The position numbers and the translations under genes are program-made. A stretch of 64,000 nucleotides of DNA from Allobaileyella intestinalis (GTDB lineage Bacteria; Bacillota; Clostridia; Peptostreptococcales; Anaerovoracaceae): the NCBI RefSeq assembly GCF_009695865.1, contig NZ_VUNB01000007.1:1-64000 (forward strand), read 5' to 3'. Shown piece by piece: positions 34,568 through 43,113 of the stretch; the first letter of the stretch is position 1, and the number at the start of each line of letters is the position of its first letter. Below the pieces are notes generated by a model that made no database searches, was not told the DNA's origin, and saw nothing but the letters and a program-made list of their open reading frames with translations.

Positions 34568-35728
34568 ATGCAGAGAACGATAAGTGCAATGGTCGGTAAA
34601 GGCTCGGTCAATCACAATAGCCGAAAGTTCCGAGCAGAAAATGTAGACGGAACTCGTACTCATCTCAATATCGACTACTGCAATGAAAATATAAAGACAG
34701 TTTATCACGAATTGTTTGATGAAGCATTGGAAAGATACAATGCCAAGCAGATAAGGTCAGACCGAAAGATAAAAGATTATTATGAAAAAATCCGAAGTTC
34801 CAAGCAGGAAAAACCGTTCCACGAAATCATTTTACAGGTGGGCGGTAAGGGAAATATGAACGCCGATACGGAAAACGGAGAACTGGCAAAGCAGATTTTA
34901 GATGAATACTATCAGGGTTTTCAGGAGCGAAATCCACAGCTTCGGGTGTTCTCGGCTCATCTGCATATGGATGAAGCTACACCACATCTGCACATAGATT
35001 TTGTACCTTTTACCACAGGCAGCAAGCGTGGACTTGATACAAGAGTGTCACTAAAGCAGGCTCTTGCAACGCAAGGTTTTAAGGGCGGCAGTCGTGGCGA
35101 TACGGAGTGGTCGCAATGGATACAGTCCGAAAAAGAACAGCTTGCGGCGGTGATGGAACGTTATGGGATTGAGTGGGAACATTTAGGCACACACGAAAAA
35201 CATCTTTCTGTTTTGGATTATAAAAAGCAGGAAAGAGAAAAAGAAGTGGCGGCATTAGGTGCGAAAATCGAGCAGAAACAGATTGAATTTGATGTGTTGT
35301 CGGAACGAGTATTGAACTATGATAAGGCAAAAGACGAGCTGTCAAATCTTGAAATAGAGCTTGATACTGCACCGAAATATCAGTTGCCAGAACCAGAGAA
35401 ATTTATGACTGCAAAGGCATATAAAACCAAAATGGCAGAGCCGGTTGTAAGGAAATTGAAGCAACTTGTCAAAACGGTGCTTGCCCGCTGCTTTGAGGGG
35501 TGGGACAACTATCATAGGCTGAATACAGCGAATGCACAGTTATACCGCACCAATCAGCGTTTGGAGAAAGTCAATGAAAGATTGACCGAAGAAAACAAAA
35601 TCCTAAAAGCAGAAAATAAAGATTACAGCCTGCTCCGTAAGGTTTTTGGTCGCAAACAGATAGATGATTTGTTGGAGCAGGCAAGAACAGTTAAAGGTCG
35701 CAAGCGTGATAATACACGATCACGATAG
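34568..35728 (+). CDS. MobV-family relaxase (plasmid recombination/mobilization protein)
   Basis: 386 residues from the ATG at 34568, 9 bp after GGGAG. The Pre/Mob signature H-L-H-M-D-E-A-T-P-H-L-H-I-D-F provides the metal-binding histidines near 138-152. The C-terminal half is a long coiled coil. It should nick at oriT and pilot single-stranded DNA into a conjugation channel supplied by another element. Confidence 0.9.
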   Translation: MQRTISAMVGKGSVNHNSRKFRAENVDGTRTHLNIDYCNENIKTVYHELFDEALERYNAKQIRSDRKIKDYYEKIRSSKQEKPFHEIILQVGGKGNMNADTENGELAKQILDEYYQGFQERNPQLRVFSAHLHMDEATPHLHIDFVPFTTGSKRGLDTRVSLKQALATQGFKGGSRGDTEWSQWIQSEKEQLAAVMERYGIEWEHLGTHEKHLSVLDYKKQEREKEVAALGAKIEQKQIEFDVLSERVLNYDKAKDELSNLEIELDTAPKYQLPEPEKFMTAKAYKTKMAEPVVRKLKQLVKTVLARCFEGWDNYHRLNTANAQLYRTNQRLEKVNERLTEENKILKAENKDYSLLRKVFGRKQIDDLLEQARTVKGRKRDNTRSR

Positions 35729-35754
35729 ACAAAAATCACAGGAGGAAAAGGAAA

Positions 35755-36132
35755 ATGACAAAGACAATTTTTGAAGAAATGGGCGGAACTTATAGACAGG
35801 TGGGTGATTATTTATTGCCGAACATCACAGTACCAGCCGAAGAAGAAATAGAGCCGATTGGTTTATGGGGGAAACGACATGCAAGGCATTTAAAGGAACA
35901 CTATAAAGTGTTATATATGAACCTGCTGACAAGCGGAAAGCTGCATAGTTATCTTGCAGAAGTCGATAAGCAAGCAGAGGATATGTTTCTTCGACTGGTA
36001 AAGGAATATGCCGACAGACAAGATGTGACGGAACAATTAAAGAAAGATAATCCCTACGAATGGATTGGAAGAATGAATAATATTCAGGCTTGTGTGAGGG
36101 AAGTTGTAGGAACGGAGTTGATTTACACATAA
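35755..36132 (+). CDS. TnpV transposon-associated protein
   Basis: 125 residues opening T-I-F-E-E-M-G-G-T-Y, the usual start of TnpV proteins found in Tn4451-type and other clostridial elements. Its function is not established. AGGAGG lies upstream. It is the last gene before the resistance cargo. Confidence 0.85.
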   Translation: MTKTIFEEMGGTYRQVGDYLLPNITVPAEEEIEPIGLWGKRHARHLKEHYKVLYMNLLTSGKLHSYLAEVDKQAEDMFLRLVKEYADRQDVTEQLKKDNPYEWIGRMNNIQACVREVVGTELIYT

Positions 36133-36277
36133 GCGTTTTACGGTATGGTGCTCCTGCGTTTGCTGGAGTGCTGTGGTTGTGGTTGTAAAGAGGTTGTGAA
36201 AGATTGAATTTCGTAATGGTTGGATGTATAATTAGGAAGTGAAAATTTTAATTTGCACTTCCATAAGGTGAAATGTA

Positions 36278-36545
36278 TTGACACAAAAAATACAGTATGA
36301 TAGTATTGCCATTAGAAGAAAGAAAGGCACATTTTGTGTAAGGTGAGGAAATGATTAATAGATAATTTGATTTAAGTAAGACACATATAGTTATTGAGCC
36401 TGTAGAGAATAGGTTTGTTTTGTGTACGCTTAAGTTGGATTATCGCAAGAGGCATTTCCTTTGTTTTCCTTTTGGAAAAGAAATAAGGGTCTATTTAGCG
36501 AGTCTATTTTTGCGTATGCAAAAAAGACTCGTTTTTGTGTGTTCA
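36278..36545 (+). promoter_or_regulatory. attenuation leader of the ABC-F gene
   Basis: Promoter TTGACA (36278-36283), 17 bp, TAGTAT. A minimal leader frame Met-Ile-Asn-Arg (36351-36365) sits behind AAGGTGAGG. A strong terminator stem (CGAGTCT 36499-36505 with AGACTCG 36525-36531, extended by TTTTTGC / GCAAAAA) ends in TTTTTG just before the gene. This is the layout of antibiotic-sensing attenuators before ABC-F genes: a stalled ribosome would change the fold and permit read-through. The antiterminator pairing was not worked out. Confidence 0.7.
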
Positions 36546-36585
36546 AAATAATAATTGGCTCAGACTTCGAAAAGGAGAAACTTTA

Positions 36586-38130
36586 ATGTTGCAGATAAAA
36601 AAATTAAATTTAACACATAAAAAAGACCTGAGAATAATTCTTAATGATTTCAACCTTGTGCTAAATGATGGAGATAAGGCAGTTATTATTGGAGAAGAGG
36701 GAAATGGGAAATCGACATTAATGAAGTGGATATACAATCCGTCGCTTGTAGAAAACTATATAGAAGCAGATGGGGAAAGGATAATGGGACACGAACGTCT
36801 TGGTTATCTTCCGCAGGAGATGCTCGATGAAGATAAGGAAAAAACAATATACGAATATTTTTCTGAAGAGGAAATATTCTGGGAGAAAACGCCTAAAGAA
36901 TTGTCTGTTATTGCGGGAAAATTTGGAATGAAAAATGATTTTTTCTACAGTAACCAGACAATGGGTAGTCTTTCAGGAGGCGAAAAAGTCAAGACACAAC
37001 TTATGAGGCTTTTCATTCGCGATGTTTCTGTGCTGTTGTTGGACGAACCTTCCAATGACATCGACATTGCGACGCTTACATTACTGGAAAAAATCATAAA
37101 TGACTGGAAGCACATTGTGCTTTTTATTTCACACGATGAAACGCTGATAGAGCGTACTGCCAACATGGTGATACATATCGAGCAGATTATACGAAAAACA
37201 AAGGCGAGATATACCGTGGCAAAGCTTCCCTATAGACGCTATGTGGAAGAACGGCTTCATAAATTTGAAATCCAAAAACAGCGGGCACTGAGTGACCGTA
37301 GGGAGAAAAAGATTCGCGATGAAAAATATCAAAGAGTTATGCAGAGTGTACAAGGTGCATTAAGAAGTTGTACCAGACAAGCACCGTCTGTTGCCAAAAA
37401 CTTAAAGGACAAAATGCATACGGTTAAGGCAATGGAACGAAGATTTGAAAAAGAAGATGAAAATATGACTCAGATGCCGGAACAGGAAGAAGCAATCTTT
37501 GTCAAATTAGGGGATGAAAACTCACACATTCCCGCAGGAAAAACGGTCATAGAATATGAACTTTCAAAGCTTGTGACTCCGGATGGCAAAAGAATTTTAG
37601 CAGAAGGAATTCATTTAAAAATAAAAGGTTCAGAAAAAATCTGTATGATAGGAGCCAACGGGGCAGGAAAAACGACTCTTCTAAAAAAGATAGCGGAAGA
37701 ACTCCTAAATCGGAATGACATTAAAGCAGAATATATGCCTCAAACTTATGAAGACCTGCTGGATTTGGATGTTACACCGGTTGATTACCTTGATAAAACA
37801 GGAGATAAAGAAGAGCGTACAAGAATTAGAACATACCTTGGTTCACTTAAATACACACCAGATGAAATGGAGCATCCGATTCGGGAGTTATCAGGCGGAC
37901 AAAAGGCGAAAGTGCTTCTCTTGAGGATGAGCTTAAGTGGTGCAAATGTTCTTATTCTGGATGAACCGACAAGAAATTTTTCACCATTGTCCGGTCCGGT
38001 AATAAGAAAAATGCTCCGAGAATTTCCGGGGGCTGTCATTAGCATTTCTCACGATAGAAAGTATATTGAAGAGGTGTGCGATAAAATATATCAGCTAAAT
38101 CCTAATGGATTACAGCTAATTGGTGATTGA
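36586..38130 (+). CDS. ABC-F ribosomal protection protein (lincosamide/pleuromutilin/streptogramin A type)
   Basis: 514 residues with two ABC ATPase domains and no membrane segments. Walker A motifs are G-E-E-G-N-G-K-S-T and G-A-N-G-A-G-K-T-T, with L-S-G-G-E-K and L-S-G-G-Q-K signatures and a long charged interdomain linker that reaches the peptidyl transferase centre in this family. It probably dislodges ribosome-bound antibiotics. AAAGGAG selects the ATG at 36586. Base composition is more AT-rich than the mobilization genes. The exact class (for example CplR- or Lsa-like) is undecided. Confidence 0.85.
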   Translation: MLQIKKLNLTHKKDLRIILNDFNLVLNDGDKAVIIGEEGNGKSTLMKWIYNPSLVENYIEADGERIMGHERLGYLPQEMLDEDKEKTIYEYFSEEEIFWEKTPKELSVIAGKFGMKNDFFYSNQTMGSLSGGEKVKTQLMRLFIRDVSVLLLDEPSNDIDIATLTLLEKIINDWKHIVLFISHDETLIERTANMVIHIEQIIRKTKARYTVAKLPYRRYVEERLHKFEIQKQRALSDRREKKIRDEKYQRVMQSVQGALRSCTRQAPSVAKNLKDKMHTVKAMERRFEKEDENMTQMPEQEEAIFVKLGDENSHIPAGKTVIEYELSKLVTPDGKRILAEGIHLKIKGSEKICMIGANGAGKTTLLKKIAEELLNRNDIKAEYMPQTYEDLLDLDVTPVDYLDKTGDKEERTRIRTYLGSLKYTPDEMEHPIRELSGGQKAKVLLLRMSLSGANVLILDEPTRNFSPLSGPVIRKMLREFPGAVISISHDRKYIEEVCDKIYQLNPNGLQLIGD

Positions 38131-38214
38131 TAACAAAAAGGATGAAAGACTGACAAATTTCAGGCTTTTAGTGAGTTGGAAAGCATACAAAGATTTGAAT
38201 TTGGAGGATAGATT

Positions 38215-38712
38215 ATGGTACGTACAGAAGATGCATGTGAAATTATAAAATATGCTTTGCAAAACGAAATTAAAGTATATTTAGATGGCGGATGGGGTGT
38301 TGATGCACTTCTTAAAAGAGAATCAAGAATACACAATGATATTGATTTGTTTGTTGAACTGAAACATTATCATGATTATATTTATGTGATTAAGCAGCAT
38401 GGATTTGAGGAAGTAAATACTGATTATACAACGGATGGTCATACTGTCTGGAAAGATGATAAACAAAGAATCATTGATTTACATTGTTTTGAATTTACAG
38501 ATGACGGAATTGTTTATGAGGGAGATATATTTCCATCAAAAACTTTTTCCGGTATTGGAAAAGTTGGAGATATAACTGTTTCTTGTATTGAACCATTGAG
38601 TCAGGTAATGCTTCATTTGGGATATGAACACGATAAAAATGATGTGCATGATGTGATGCTGTTGTGTGAAACATTTCAAATAGCAATACCAGATGAATAT
38701 AAGGAAAAGTAA
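38215..38712 (+). CDS. lincosamide nucleotidyltransferase (Lnu family)
   Basis: 165 residues. G-G-W-G-V-D-A-L-L (26-34) and H-N-D-I-D-L-F (39-45) form the nucleotidyltransferase active site with its two aspartates. Lnu enzymes adenylate lincomycin and clindamycin. Length and motif fit the short Lnu(A)/(C)-type enzymes, but the subtype is uncertain. TTGGAGGATAG precedes the ATG. It follows the ABC-F gene by 84 bp, giving two mechanisms against overlapping drugs on one element. Confidence 0.78.
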   Translation: MVRTEDACEIIKYALQNEIKVYLDGGWGVDALLKRESRIHNDIDLFVELKHYHDYIYVIKQHGFEEVNTDYTTDGHTVWKDDKQRIIDLHCFEFTDDGIVYEGDIFPSKTFSGIGKVGDITVSCIEPLSQVMLHLGYEHDKNDVHDVMLLCETFQIAIPDEYKEK

Positions 38713-38811
38713 AATTTCAGTTTTGTGTTGAATCTCTAAGCAAAATAGCTTATAATTTGACATGCTACATATAGTTATTATCCACAGTTATCGAGTAGGT
38801 GTTATCAATGC

Positions 38812-38843
38812 CGATAACAAAATGATAACATTAGCTCGTATAG
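38812..38843 (+). repeat. right-end recombinase-type sites of element A
   Basis: CGATAACA at 38812 and TGATAACA at 38823 (11-bp period) are followed by TTAGCTCG. From 38823, 19 of 21 positions match 50177-50197 at the right end of element B. Inverted GTTATC copies lie just upstream. Confidence 0.65.
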
Positions 38844-38930
38844 GCAGGATAATATGGATATATCAAATAATCAAAAGAACGAGAAACATTACAGAGAATA
38901 ATTCCTAAACAAAAAGCGTTAGTCTTTGTA

Positions 38931-38942
38931 GAGATGGAATAA
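38931..38942 (+). other. att core between elements A and B
   Basis: GAGATGGAATAA matches the guaA-end core at 10 of 12 positions and the core at 50288 exactly. It is 70 bp before the paired TGACAACA at 39002, as at guaA. Confidence 0.8.
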
Positions 38943-39001
38943 GTTGATGAACCTCTGGAATCCTTGCAAATACTGGGTTTCTTGAATGGAAAATCGGCTG
39001 T

Positions 39002-39020
39002 TGACAACAAATTGACAACA
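39002..39020 (+). repeat. left-end recombinase-type sites of element B
   Basis: TGACAACA at 39002-39009 and 39013-39020, an 11-bp period. GGGTTTC lies 26 bp upstream of TTGACAAC, the same spacing as in element A. Confidence 0.65.
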
Positions 39021-39087
39021 TCATAATTACCATGGGTATCTGATTGCTTGATATAGCTTATATCAGATACTACCCGTAAATAAAAAT

Positions 39088-39132
39088 AAGGTCTTTCTGA
39101 GCTAATGTGAATTAGCTTAGAAAGGCCTTTTT
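39088..39132 (+). terminator. terminator inside the left end of element B
   Basis: AAGGTCTTTCTGAGCTAAT pairs with ATTAGCTTAGAAAGGCCTT with few mismatches, followed by TTTTTGC. Its position parallels the terminator at 30411 in element A and insulates the island from upstream transcription. Confidence 0.85.
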
Positions 39133-39217
39133 GCATGCTTAGAATAATTCGATTTACTTATCTTCAGACTGGGGAGCCGGCTGTCCGGAGTTCATCCATA
39201 CGGTTACTGGGATAGTT

Positions 39218-39271
39218 AACTTAGTCATTTGAGAAAATAACTTGGTCATTTGGGTGTGGAATGACCAAGTT
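39218..39271. repeat. AACTTGGTCATT inverted and direct repeats
   Basis: AACTTGGTCATT (39239-39250) is inverted as AATGACCAAGTT (39260-39271), and a variant AACTTAGTCATTT lies at 39218. It resembles a repeated IS end or an operator. The rest of 39133-39396 holds a weak promoter (TTGACA at 39303) and no gene. Confidence 0.55.
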
Positions 39272-39396
39272 GAATCTATTTGCTGGTCGTAAAATGGGAC
39301 AATTGACATAGAGCGATAATCTTAATATTCAATAATTCATCTTTTCGTGATACGATATTAGTATATTTTAGTGTAGAAAACAGTAGGAGGGTCAGC

Positions 39397-39618
39397 ATGG
39401 CCGTTTGCTATAACAAGCTGTTTAAGCTGATGATTGATCAGAAGATCAGTAATGCGGAGCTCAGGAAAAGAGCGGGAATCAGTGCGAACATTATATCCAA
39501 ATTGAAGCATGATCGTTACATTTCATTGGACAGCATAGAAAAAATCTGTGGTGTTATGGGATGTAGCGTTGATCAGATGCTTGAATTTGTACCAGAACAG
39601 GATGAAGTAAAGGAGTAA
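39397..39618 (+). CDS. small Cro/CI-type regulator of the restriction operon
   Basis: 73 residues, essentially one helix-turn-helix domain ([15 protein letters not shown], residues 24-38). AGGAGGG lies before the ATG, and hsdM starts 5 bp after its stop, so they are co-transcribed. It may time expression of methylase and nuclease in the manner of a C protein. Confidence 0.85.
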   Translation: MAVCYNKLFKLMIDQKISNAELRKRAGISANIISKLKHDRYISLDSIEKICGVMGCSVDQMLEFVPEQDEVKE

Positions 39619-39623
39619 TAACA

Positions 39624-41192
39624 ATGGTAGATACTAAGAAAGAACAGGAGAGAGATGAACTTCATCGTGCTATCTGGGCGATTGCGGATGAACTGCGTGG
39701 TGCGGTAGACGGCTGGGATTTCAAGAACTATGTACTGGGTACTATGTTCTATCGCTACGTCTCGGAGAATCTCTGTAGCTATGTTAACGAGGGAGAAGCT
39801 GCTGCCGGTAATACTGATTTTGATTATGCTCAGATGCCAGATGAGGATGCAGAGGTTGCAAGAGAAGGTCTGGTAGAGGAAAAAGGATTCTTTATTCTGC
39901 CGAGTGAGCTTTTCTGTAATGTCTGCAAGAAGGCTCCAAATGATGAGAATCTGAATGAGACCTTGGAAACTGTTTTTCGTCACATTGAAGATTCGGCAAA
40001 GGGTAGCCAGAGTGAATCTGATTTCGCCGGACTGTTTGATGACTTTGATGTGAACAGTAATAAGCTCGGTGCGACTGTCGCTAAGCGAAATGATAAACTT
40101 GCAAAGCTGTTGAATGGTATTTCTGACATGAATCTTGGCAATGTTCAGGACCATGATATTGATGCATTCGGCGATGCCTATGAATATCTGATGTCCATGT
40201 ATGCTTCCAATGCAGGTAAATCCGGTGGTGAGTTCTTCACTCCGGCAGATATCTCTGTGTTGTTGACCAGACTTGGCACTGTTGGAAAAACAGAGATCAA
40301 TAAGGTATATGACCCGGCTTGTGGATCTGGATCCCTTCTGCTGAAAGCCGAAGAAATCCTTGGTAAAGAGGCCATCCGTAATGGATTCTATGGTCAGGAA
40401 ATCAATATTACGACCTATAACCTTTGCAGAATCAATATGTTTCTGCATGATATCGGGTTCGATAAATTCAATATCGCCTGCGAAGATACGCTGACAGAGC
40501 CGCAGCACTGGGATGAAGAACCATTTGAGTTGATTGTCTCCAATCCTCCGTATTCCATTAAATGGGATGGAACTGACAATCCTCTTCTGATCAATGATCC
40601 GAGATTTGCTCCAGCCGGTGTACTGGCACCAAAGAGCAAGGCCGACATGGCATTTATCATGCACAGTCTCTCCTGGCTTGCTGTTAACGGAACGGCTGCT
40701 ATTGTTTGCTTCCCGGGCATCATGTACCGTGGCGGTGCGGAGCAGAAGATCCGTAAGTATCTGGTGGATAACAACTTCGTAGATTGCATCATTCAGCTTC
40801 CGAGTAATCTGTTCTTTGGAACCAGTATTGCCACATGCATTATGGTTCTGAAGAAGGGAAAGACGGATAATAAGACACTGTTCATCGATGCTACCAACGA
40901 GTGCATCAAGGTTACAAACAATAACAAGCTGACCCCAGAGAATATCGATAAAATTGTTGATACATTCGCAAAGCGTGAAGAAGTTGAGTACTTCTCTCAT
41001 CTGGCTGCATTCGAAGAGGTTGAAGAGAACGACTATAACCTCTCCGTTTCGACTTATGTGGAAGCTGAGGATACAAGAGAGAAAATCGATATCGTAAAGC
41101 TCAATGCGGAAATCGAAGAAATCGTTATGCGTGAAGATGAACTGCGCGAAGCCATTCGTAACATCATCGAAGAAATCGAGGTGGGAGAATGA
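39624..41192 (+). CDS. hsdM: type I restriction-modification DNA methyltransferase HsdM
   Basis: 522 residues, the usual size for type IC HsdM. An N-terminal helical domain precedes the SAM-binding D-P-A-C-G-S-G-S and the N-P-P-Y catalytic motif for N6-adenine methylation. Two copies act with one HsdS to protect host DNA. The stop overlaps the hsdS start (ATGA). Confidence 0.95.
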   Translation: MVDTKKEQERDELHRAIWAIADELRGAVDGWDFKNYVLGTMFYRYVSENLCSYVNEGEAAAGNTDFDYAQMPDEDAEVAREGLVEEKGFFILPSELFCNVCKKAPNDENLNETLETVFRHIEDSAKGSQSESDFAGLFDDFDVNSNKLGATVAKRNDKLAKLLNGISDMNLGNVQDHDIDAFGDAYEYLMSMYASNAGKSGGEFFTPADISVLLTRLGTVGKTEINKVYDPACGSGSLLLKAEEILGKEAIRNGFYGQEINITTYNLCRINMFLHDIGFDKFNIACEDTLTEPQHWDEEPFELIVSNPPYSIKWDGTDNPLLINDPRFAPAGVLAPKSKADMAFIMHSLSWLAVNGTAAIVCFPGIMYRGGAEQKIRKYLVDNNFVDCIIQLPSNLFFGTSIATCIMVLKKGKTDNKTLFIDATNECIKVTNNNKLTPENIDKIVDTFAKREEVEYFSHLAAFEEVEENDYNLSVSTYVEAEDTREKIDIVKLNAEIEEIVMREDELREAIRNIIEEIEVGE

Positions 41193-42415
41193 GCAGACTC
41201 AGTAAACTGATCCAGGAGCTCTGCCCGGATGGTGTGGAGTATAAAAGACTTGGTGATATAGCGACAATAAGTAGAGGCGGAAGTTTTCAAAAGAGGGATT
41301 ATATTGAATCGGGAGTACCATGTATCCATTATGGGCAGATATACACGATTTATAACCTGTATTTAGATAAGACAGTCAGTTTTATATCCGAAGAAAAGGC
41401 AGTGAAGCAAAAGAAGGCTACATCCGGTGACATCATCATGGCTGTTACCAGTGAAAATATTGAGGATGTTTGCAAATGTGTTGCTTGGCTCGGTGAAGGC
41501 GAAATCGCAGTGAGCGGACATACAGCGATAATTCATCATGAACTAGAACCAAAATACTTATCGTATTATCTTAACTCGAATTTGTTTTATAAGCAGAAGG
41601 TAAAACTCGCTCATGGAACCAAGGTCATTGAGGTAACACCGTCAGCACTTGATGCAATTCTGCTTCCAGTACCTCCACTGGAGGTACAGCGTGAAATAGT
41701 CCGTATCCTGGACTCTTTCACGTTACTTACAGCAGAGCTTACAGCAGAGCTTACAGCTAGAAAGCAGCAATATGAATTCTATAGAGAGCAAATGATGAAC
41801 TTTGAGAATGTTAAGTTTCAGAAGTTAGGTGAACTTTTTCCATATATAAGAAATGGATTTGTAGGCACAATTAAACCGTACTTTACTGATGAGGAGCATG
41901 GGGTAAGGTATTTAGAGGGTACCAATATTCATGATGGTATCATTTCAGATAATGAAGTGCTGTATGTAACGGAAGAATTTCATCAGAAATATATTCGCAA
42001 TGAACTTAAAGCTGATGATTTATTAATGGTACAATCTGGGCACATCGGGGAGTGTGCAGTTGTTGGAGAGAAGTATAAGGGATCGAATTGTCATGCATTA
42101 ATTATTATGAGTAACGGGGGTAAGTGCAATTCACGATTTTATATGCACTACTTTCATACTGCAATTGGATTCAAAAGCTTAAAACTAGCAATCACTGGTG
42201 GGACTATAAAACATGTATTAGCCACAAAAGTTAAGGATGTCAAAGTGCCGGTGCCGGATATCGAAGTACAGAATTATATTGTTGATTGCTTGGATAACTT
42301 TGATGTGTTGTGTGGAGGAATTAAGACAAGTATCCCGGCTGAAATCGAAGCACGCCAAAAGCAGTACGAATACTACCGAGATAAGTTGCTCACATTCAAA
42401 GAAAAAGAGGCATAG
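41189..42415 (+). CDS. hsdS: type I specificity subunit HsdS with TAEL repeats
   Basis: 408 residues with two target recognition domains (about 15-165 and 215-370), each followed by a conserved helix that ends in R-K-Q-Q-Y-E-F-Y-R or R-Q-K-Q-Y-E-Y-Y-R. The first helix begins with two T-A-E-L units encoded by perfect 12-bp repeats. In EcoR124I and its derivative, two versus three TAEL copies change the spacer of the target by one base pair, so this linker may be a specificity ruler. It starts within the hsdM stop, behind GGTGGGAG. Confidence 0.94.
   Translation: MSRLSKLIQELCPDGVEYKRLGDIATISRGGSFQKRDYIESGVPCIHYGQIYTIYNLYLDKTVSFISEEKAVKQKKATSGDIIMAVTSENIEDVCKCVAWLGEGEIAVSGHTAIIHHELEPKYLSYYLNSNLFYKQKVKLAHGTKVIEVTPSALDAILLPVPPLEVQREIVRILDSFTLLTAELTAELTARKQQYEFYREQMMNFENVKFQKLGELFPYIRNGFVGTIKPYFTDEEHGVRYLEGTNIHDGIISDNEVLYVTEEFHQKYIRNELKADDLLMVQSGHIGECAVVGEKYKGSNCHALIIMSNGGKCNSRFYMHYFHTAIGFKSLKLAITGGTIKHVLATKVKDVKVPVPDIEVQNYIVDCLDNFDVLCGGIKTSIPAEIEARQKQYEYYRDKLLTFKEKEA
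41727..41757 (+). repeat. 12-bp direct repeats encoding TAEL in hsdS
   Basis: TTACAGCAGAGC at 41727-41738 and 41739-41750 is followed by a partial third copy TTACAGC. In-frame gain or loss would keep the gene open and change the number of TAEL units. Confidence 0.9.
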
Positions 42416-42417
42416 AC

Positions 42418-43089
42418 ATGAGTACGAAAGGATGTATATATATTCTTACCAATCCATCTTTCCCAGACTATGTAAAGATCGGATATGCTAGTAACATTGA
42501 AAGAAGACTTGGTGAACTCAACAGGAGCGAATGCATTCCTTATGCTTTTCGTGTGTATGCGACTTATGATGTTGAGGAAAAGCTAAGCGATAAAAAGGTA
42601 CATAACCTGATTGATCAGCTGAACCCAAATCTTCGTGCAGTCGAAGAATTCGATGGAAAACCAAGGATCCGTGAGTTCTATGAGATGTCTGCGGAAGAAG
42701 CATATGCACTTCTCGAAAACATTGCAGCTATCAGTGGTACATCGAGTAAGCTACATAAATGCGATCCAACAGGACATGAGATCACAGATGAAGAACTAGC
42801 CGAGGAAATCAGAACCGAGCGTAAGGAAAGAAAGAGTCCATTCTCTTTTGAAAAGTGCCATCTGAAACCTGGAACGCAGCTTGATTACTACCACCGTGAT
42901 GATATCAAAGCAGAGGTTTATGATGATCGCTTTATCAAATTTAATGGAACGGTTACTTCACTATCTGCATCTGCACAGATGATAGAGAATGTCGAACATC
43001 CGGTTCAGGGGACTATCTATTGGTATTATCAGGGAAAGTCCTTGAAGGATTACAGAGAAGAACTTGAAAAACTAGGCGAATATAAATAG
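42418..43089 (+). CDS. GIY-YIG domain protein within the hsd operon
   Basis: 223 residues. The first 100 or so resemble GIY-YIG/T5orf172-type nucleases: G-C-I-Y-I-L-T-N-P then V-K-I-G-Y-A near 19, with R27-R28 and E32. The C-terminal part (about 135-215) is an unassigned beta-rich domain. It starts 2 bp after the hsdS stop and is followed by hsdR 24 bp later, so it is an operon member. It could be an extra nuclease arm or an anti-modification effector; this is inference. Confidence 0.75.
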   Translation: MSTKGCIYILTNPSFPDYVKIGYASNIERRLGELNRSECIPYAFRVYATYDVEEKLSDKKVHNLIDQLNPNLRAVEEFDGKPRIREFYEMSAEEAYALLENIAAISGTSSKLHKCDPTGHEITDEELAEEIRTERKERKSPFSFEKCHLKPGTQLDYYHRDDIKAEVYDDRFIKFNGTVTSLSASAQMIENVEHPVQGTIYWYYQGKSLKDYREELEKLGEYK

Positions 43090-43113
43090 TCGTTATTTCT
43101 GAAAGGAGTTATT

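Larger units (their letters stand above)
30213..38942 (+). mobile_element. element A: mobilizable integrative element with ABC-F and lnu cargo
   Basis: An 8.7-kb segment bounded by guaA-type att cores at 30201 and 38931. It encodes a Cro/CI repressor, excisionase, tyrosine integrase, MobC-like protein, RepA-like ATPase, MobV relaxase, TnpV, an ABC-F ribosome protection protein and a lincosamide nucleotidyltransferase. No type IV secretion genes are present, so it should be mobilizable rather than self-conjugative. Left end: paired TGATAACA at 30272. Right end: paired motif at 38812 plus ATTAGCTCG. Confidence 0.82.

Noticed and set aside
39573..41000. 475-codon minus-strand frame
   Set aside because: It is antisense to hsdM, which has full domain support.
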